A DNA stretch of 64,000 nt, from the NCBI GenBank assembly GCA_011109175.1, contig RDEW01000003.1, forward strand, positions 2,102,923 through 2,166,922, written 5' to 3'. The position numbers and the translations under genes are program-made. The stretch is from Dicyema japonicum (lineage: Eukaryota > Dicyemida > Rhombozoa > Dicyemidae). The notes under the pieces are model-generated. The model worked only from the letters and a program-made list of their open reading frames with translations, was not told the origin of the DNA and made no database searches. Each line of letters opens with the position of its first letter. The first letter of the stretch is position 1. Below, in pieces: positions 61,351-64,000 of this stretch.

Positions 61351-61772
61351 GACGGAATCAAAAGCATACAGCATAAGGGAACCACCATAAGAGACGATCC
61401 AATCTGGTGTAGAAAAGATAGTGACTCTGTTCCTTTTTGTTGAGTCACAAGACACCACGCTAGCATTATTAAGTCTTCTGTGATGGGAGCATAGGATTGT
61501 AGTCATTAAGCTACCCGGTCAATAAATGTCACTACAAGTTAGTTAAATTCACTCCCGGGTTACCCATAAGCATATGAATACTTAGGGTTCCACTTGTGTC
61601 GTGTTCTTCATTATGCGTTCTACTAGTTTTCTCCACGTAACTTTCCTCCTCGCACGTGTCCTCATAGTTTAGTGTTCGAAGTGAGTCCTCTGAGGTTATT
61701 GTTATTAAAAACCAAAAATCACAGACAAATTAAATAACTACATAGCCGTCAGATGATTCCGGCCGCCTCGAG

Positions 61773-62420
61773 TTGCCATCTCATTCTTACTCGCTGTTCT
61801 TCCCGGGTTCCAACGCATTTCCGGATTGGGCGGGGTTTCTAACTTTTTTGAAACGTAGTAAGGCTCCAGTTTTCCTCACTAATTCCTCAAAAGGTGTAGG
61901 GTTTAGAGGTGTCCAAGAAAACCTTTGCATCATGGAGATCATTCTAACTTCAGGTGTGTTCCGTAAAGTCGACAAAATTACTGATGGGCTGAAGAGTTGG
62001 TCGTCGGTTTATGAAGAAACCCTTCTTGATCCACACAGATTGAGGAACAGACCAACATTTCGTACAAAAATACTCAATCGACCACTTTGGAAGCGGATAT
62101 CGACCAATTTCACTGTCGGCTTGCATTCTATCAACCTCTTCCCCCACAGTAGTGATTGGCTGAACGCGTTTCCATCATTTCCAATTGGTTCCCTTTTGAA
62201 ACAGGACGCCCTCCGAAATGGGATATTCATTCGTCTCGGATCGACCTGTACCAGCCTCATCCGTGCCCTTATGGATCCATTGTGAACTGCAAAGACTTCC
62301 CCCACTCTCTTGCTGTCTCAGCAGTGGCCGGTTCCCAAAGCATGCCGCCATCAACTGAGTTGTGAAGCGCTCTCATGAGACGGCTAATTCCGTCAATGGG
62401 GGCTGCTCTAACTTTCGAGA
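61773..62420 (+). mobile_element. R2-like retroelement, divergent C-terminal fragment
   Basis: The frame 61773-62285 reads SCVYEETLLDPHRLRNRPTF-like text and ends HSSDWLNAFPSFPIGSLLKQ, DALRNGIFIRLGSTC, the SSDWLxALP...LDDEAxRxxxxxRLG block of this protein family. The adjacent frame continues CPYGSIVNCKDFPHSLAVSA, a decayed zinc motif (CxCGSIVDCKGLHSLSC expected). It belongs to a subfamily different from the copies at 8396 and 36265. Confidence 0.6.
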
Positions 62421-62804
62421 ATTTCAAATAAGAAAATACGACCGCCTCTCAACAAATTATATGTACAGTCCGTAGTCGAGACGAGCTGAGTTTTCGTTCC
62501 CAAGATGGTGTCTTCTCTAAAATCGCGGGGGTCAATATAACGAAAGCGAGTAACAACGTCAGGGAACTGAGTGCCTGTTCCAAAAGATTTCTCAGGCAGT
62601 TGTCAGGGGAAACAGCACTCAATTACTCTAGCTGGATTACTTTGATTGTTTTGTACGTAATAAATTATTCTTTCATTTTTTTATTGTTGAAGATAACATA
62701 GGCAGAAACTATATTCACTTTTTCAGTGTCATTCGTTACTATTCGTCAGAGTTGGTGATGAATAATGATGTTCTCGGGCCCTTTTTTTAATAATCCGAAT
62801 TGCT

Positions 62805-63452
62805 TTGAACATTTTGGTTCATCTTTATACCTTTCGATTTACTCTATCTGTTTGTCGACTTTTCCTTTCTCCATGGAAAGAGAATCCAAGACCAAATGTC
62901 GACAATCAGAGTCAAAGTAGTTATATGTTACCAATTTCTTCCGAATGGGTCCCGCAAGGATCCTCTCTCACCCATTCTCTTCAACCTCTTTATGAGAGAC
63001 ATGCCTTCCAACAGTAGTGACGATACTCTGTTCCTATCCTATGGTGACGACATAATCCTGTTAACAAGGGACCAGTGTATCCACAAACTTTGTAAAAACG
63101 CTACTTGGATACTAAAAAAGATGTTTCCACTCAACATTAAATCATCTATACCAATATATACTACCGTCAATCGGCTACTGCTGTGCGGAATGGGGTACTA
63201 ACCTATCCTATACCAACCTAAAGATAATAAGCTCCTTCCAAGAAATAGTAAAGATGACTCTATGAAGGTCTTCCTCCTCTGTACTAAAGCCAACCCGTTC
63301 GAGGAACTCGTGAGAACGGAGCCAAATATCGGGAGCCCAGTTGAAACCTCAAACATCCGAAAAGTGATTCATCTATACAGGCAGTGTGTCAGCTCTCGGG
63401 AGGAACACAAGAAAGGATGAGGCGACTGTTTAAGGAGGCTGGGATCACCTGA
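62805..63452 (+). mobile_element. CR1-like LINE reverse transcriptase fragment and 3' end
   Basis: Frames read VDNQSQSSYMLPISSEWVPQ and, next phase, DPLSPILFNLFMRDMPSNSS, then LFLSYGDDIILLTRDQC with a YGDD where the 53363 copy has YADD. The C-terminal end reads EHKK...MRRLFKEAGIT after correcting one frame and stops at 63452, the same terminus as the copies at 56075 and 30694-31420. Upstream 62421-62804 has only decayed sequence. Confidence 0.7.
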
Positions 63453-63750
63453 CGGCCCCCACTCTCTTTTATTTTGTTGGTGATTCTTGTTTTAAGTAAA
63501 TAGCGTCCAAGTTGATGTTTTTTTGCAATGAACTTCAAACGTTGAGTTTTGAAAGTACCGAGGGAGAATGGACAACGAGTAATCAAGCGTGAAGAAGACA
63601 TTTTTTAAAAAGGGACGTCACTACCTCAGCCAAAAGGGATATAATCCCCAAGTTAAAGATTTCGAAATAAATATAGTCAACCACTCTATTGGTAAAAATA
63701 CTAATTAATATTAAATGAATAAAACAATGAATAATTAATAAAATAATAAA

Positions 63751-64000
63751 TGGCGGAAATTTATTTTACTGTTGTAATGGGTGATAGGCGTAAAGTTGCA
63801 AAAAATTTATTAAAAGGAAATACAGTTAGGACACACAAACTGATACTTCCGATAGTAACTGATATTATTTACATTTACAGGTGTTACTGAAGATGAACAA
63901 CTACTTGTTAATGAACATCACTCTAATTTGGAAAGTACTCGTGTTGACAGCAATGAAACGTCAAATCAAATATTAGATCCCCGAGATAACGGACTTTTTT
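63751..64000 (+). CDS. Possible 5' end of an unidentified gene, cut by the window edge
   Basis: A start at 63751 gives MAEIYFTVVMGDRRKVAKNL LKGNT, followed by intron-like sequence ending in a TTTACAG acceptor near 63880; downstream one frame stays open to the edge (VTEDEQLLVN, ESTRVDSNETSNQILDPRDN). The donor could not be fixed in phase. No family is recognisable from so short a piece. Confidence 0.3.

Overview
This window reads as a eukaryotic nuclear contig, most probably from a dicyemid mesozoan (a Dicyema-type parasite of cephalopod kidneys). The decisive clue is intron size. In every conserved gene that I could thread exon by exon (phosphofructokinase, ADAM protease, FERM protein, ClpX, POLQ, ribosomal P0, Maf, PHD-SAM protein, NDUFB5, SR protein), the reading frame is restored by removing GT...AG introns of about 21-28 bases. 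Introns of this size are an established hallmark of dicyemids. The rest fits a reduced parasitic animal: AT-rich spacers, very compact genes and metazoan-type proteins.

Layout. 1-1549 is the 3' part of a hAT transposon. 2.9-3.1 kb holds a reverse transcriptase scrap. 3.7-7.8 kb is an unidentified minus-strand gene with an acidic, repetitive tail. 8.4-9.9 kb holds truncated retroelements. 10.9-28.5 kb is a dense block of ordinary genes: 6-phosphofructokinase and a secreted ADAM-type metalloprotease on the plus strand; FERM protein, mitochondrial ClpX and DNA polymerase theta on the minus strand with only about 70 bases between them; an RluA-type pseudouridine synthase diverging from POLQ; and ribosomal protein P0. 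28.5-47 kb alternates genes (Maf/ASMTL, double-PHD plus SAM protein, myotubularin, NDUFB5) with transposons (hAT, LINEs, an R2-like family). From 47 kb to the right end the window is mostly a graveyard of non-LTR retrotransposons on both strands, interrupted by one SRSF7-like splicing factor gene and, at the right edge, the possible start of one more gene.

At least four non-LTR lineages are recognisable: (i) an RT family ending in a CCHC plus PD...D domain resembling the restriction-like endonuclease of R2-type elements, (ii) a CR1-like family that carries a 2A-like motif just before its apurinic endonuclease and ends in a conserved Gly-Ile-Thr-stop, (iii) RTE-like elements with an RWRLFGH C-terminal motif, and (iv) a Jockey/I-like element with zinc-knuckle gag. 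A LINE of another APE type occupies 43.5-46.3 kb.

Quality caveats. Several conserved genes are broken only by one-base shortages in G runs, and a 173-base duplication around a single N at 55670 looks like a failed contig overlap, so some frameshifts here are probably sequence errors rather than biology. Family assignments come from reading translated motifs by eye; no database search was run.
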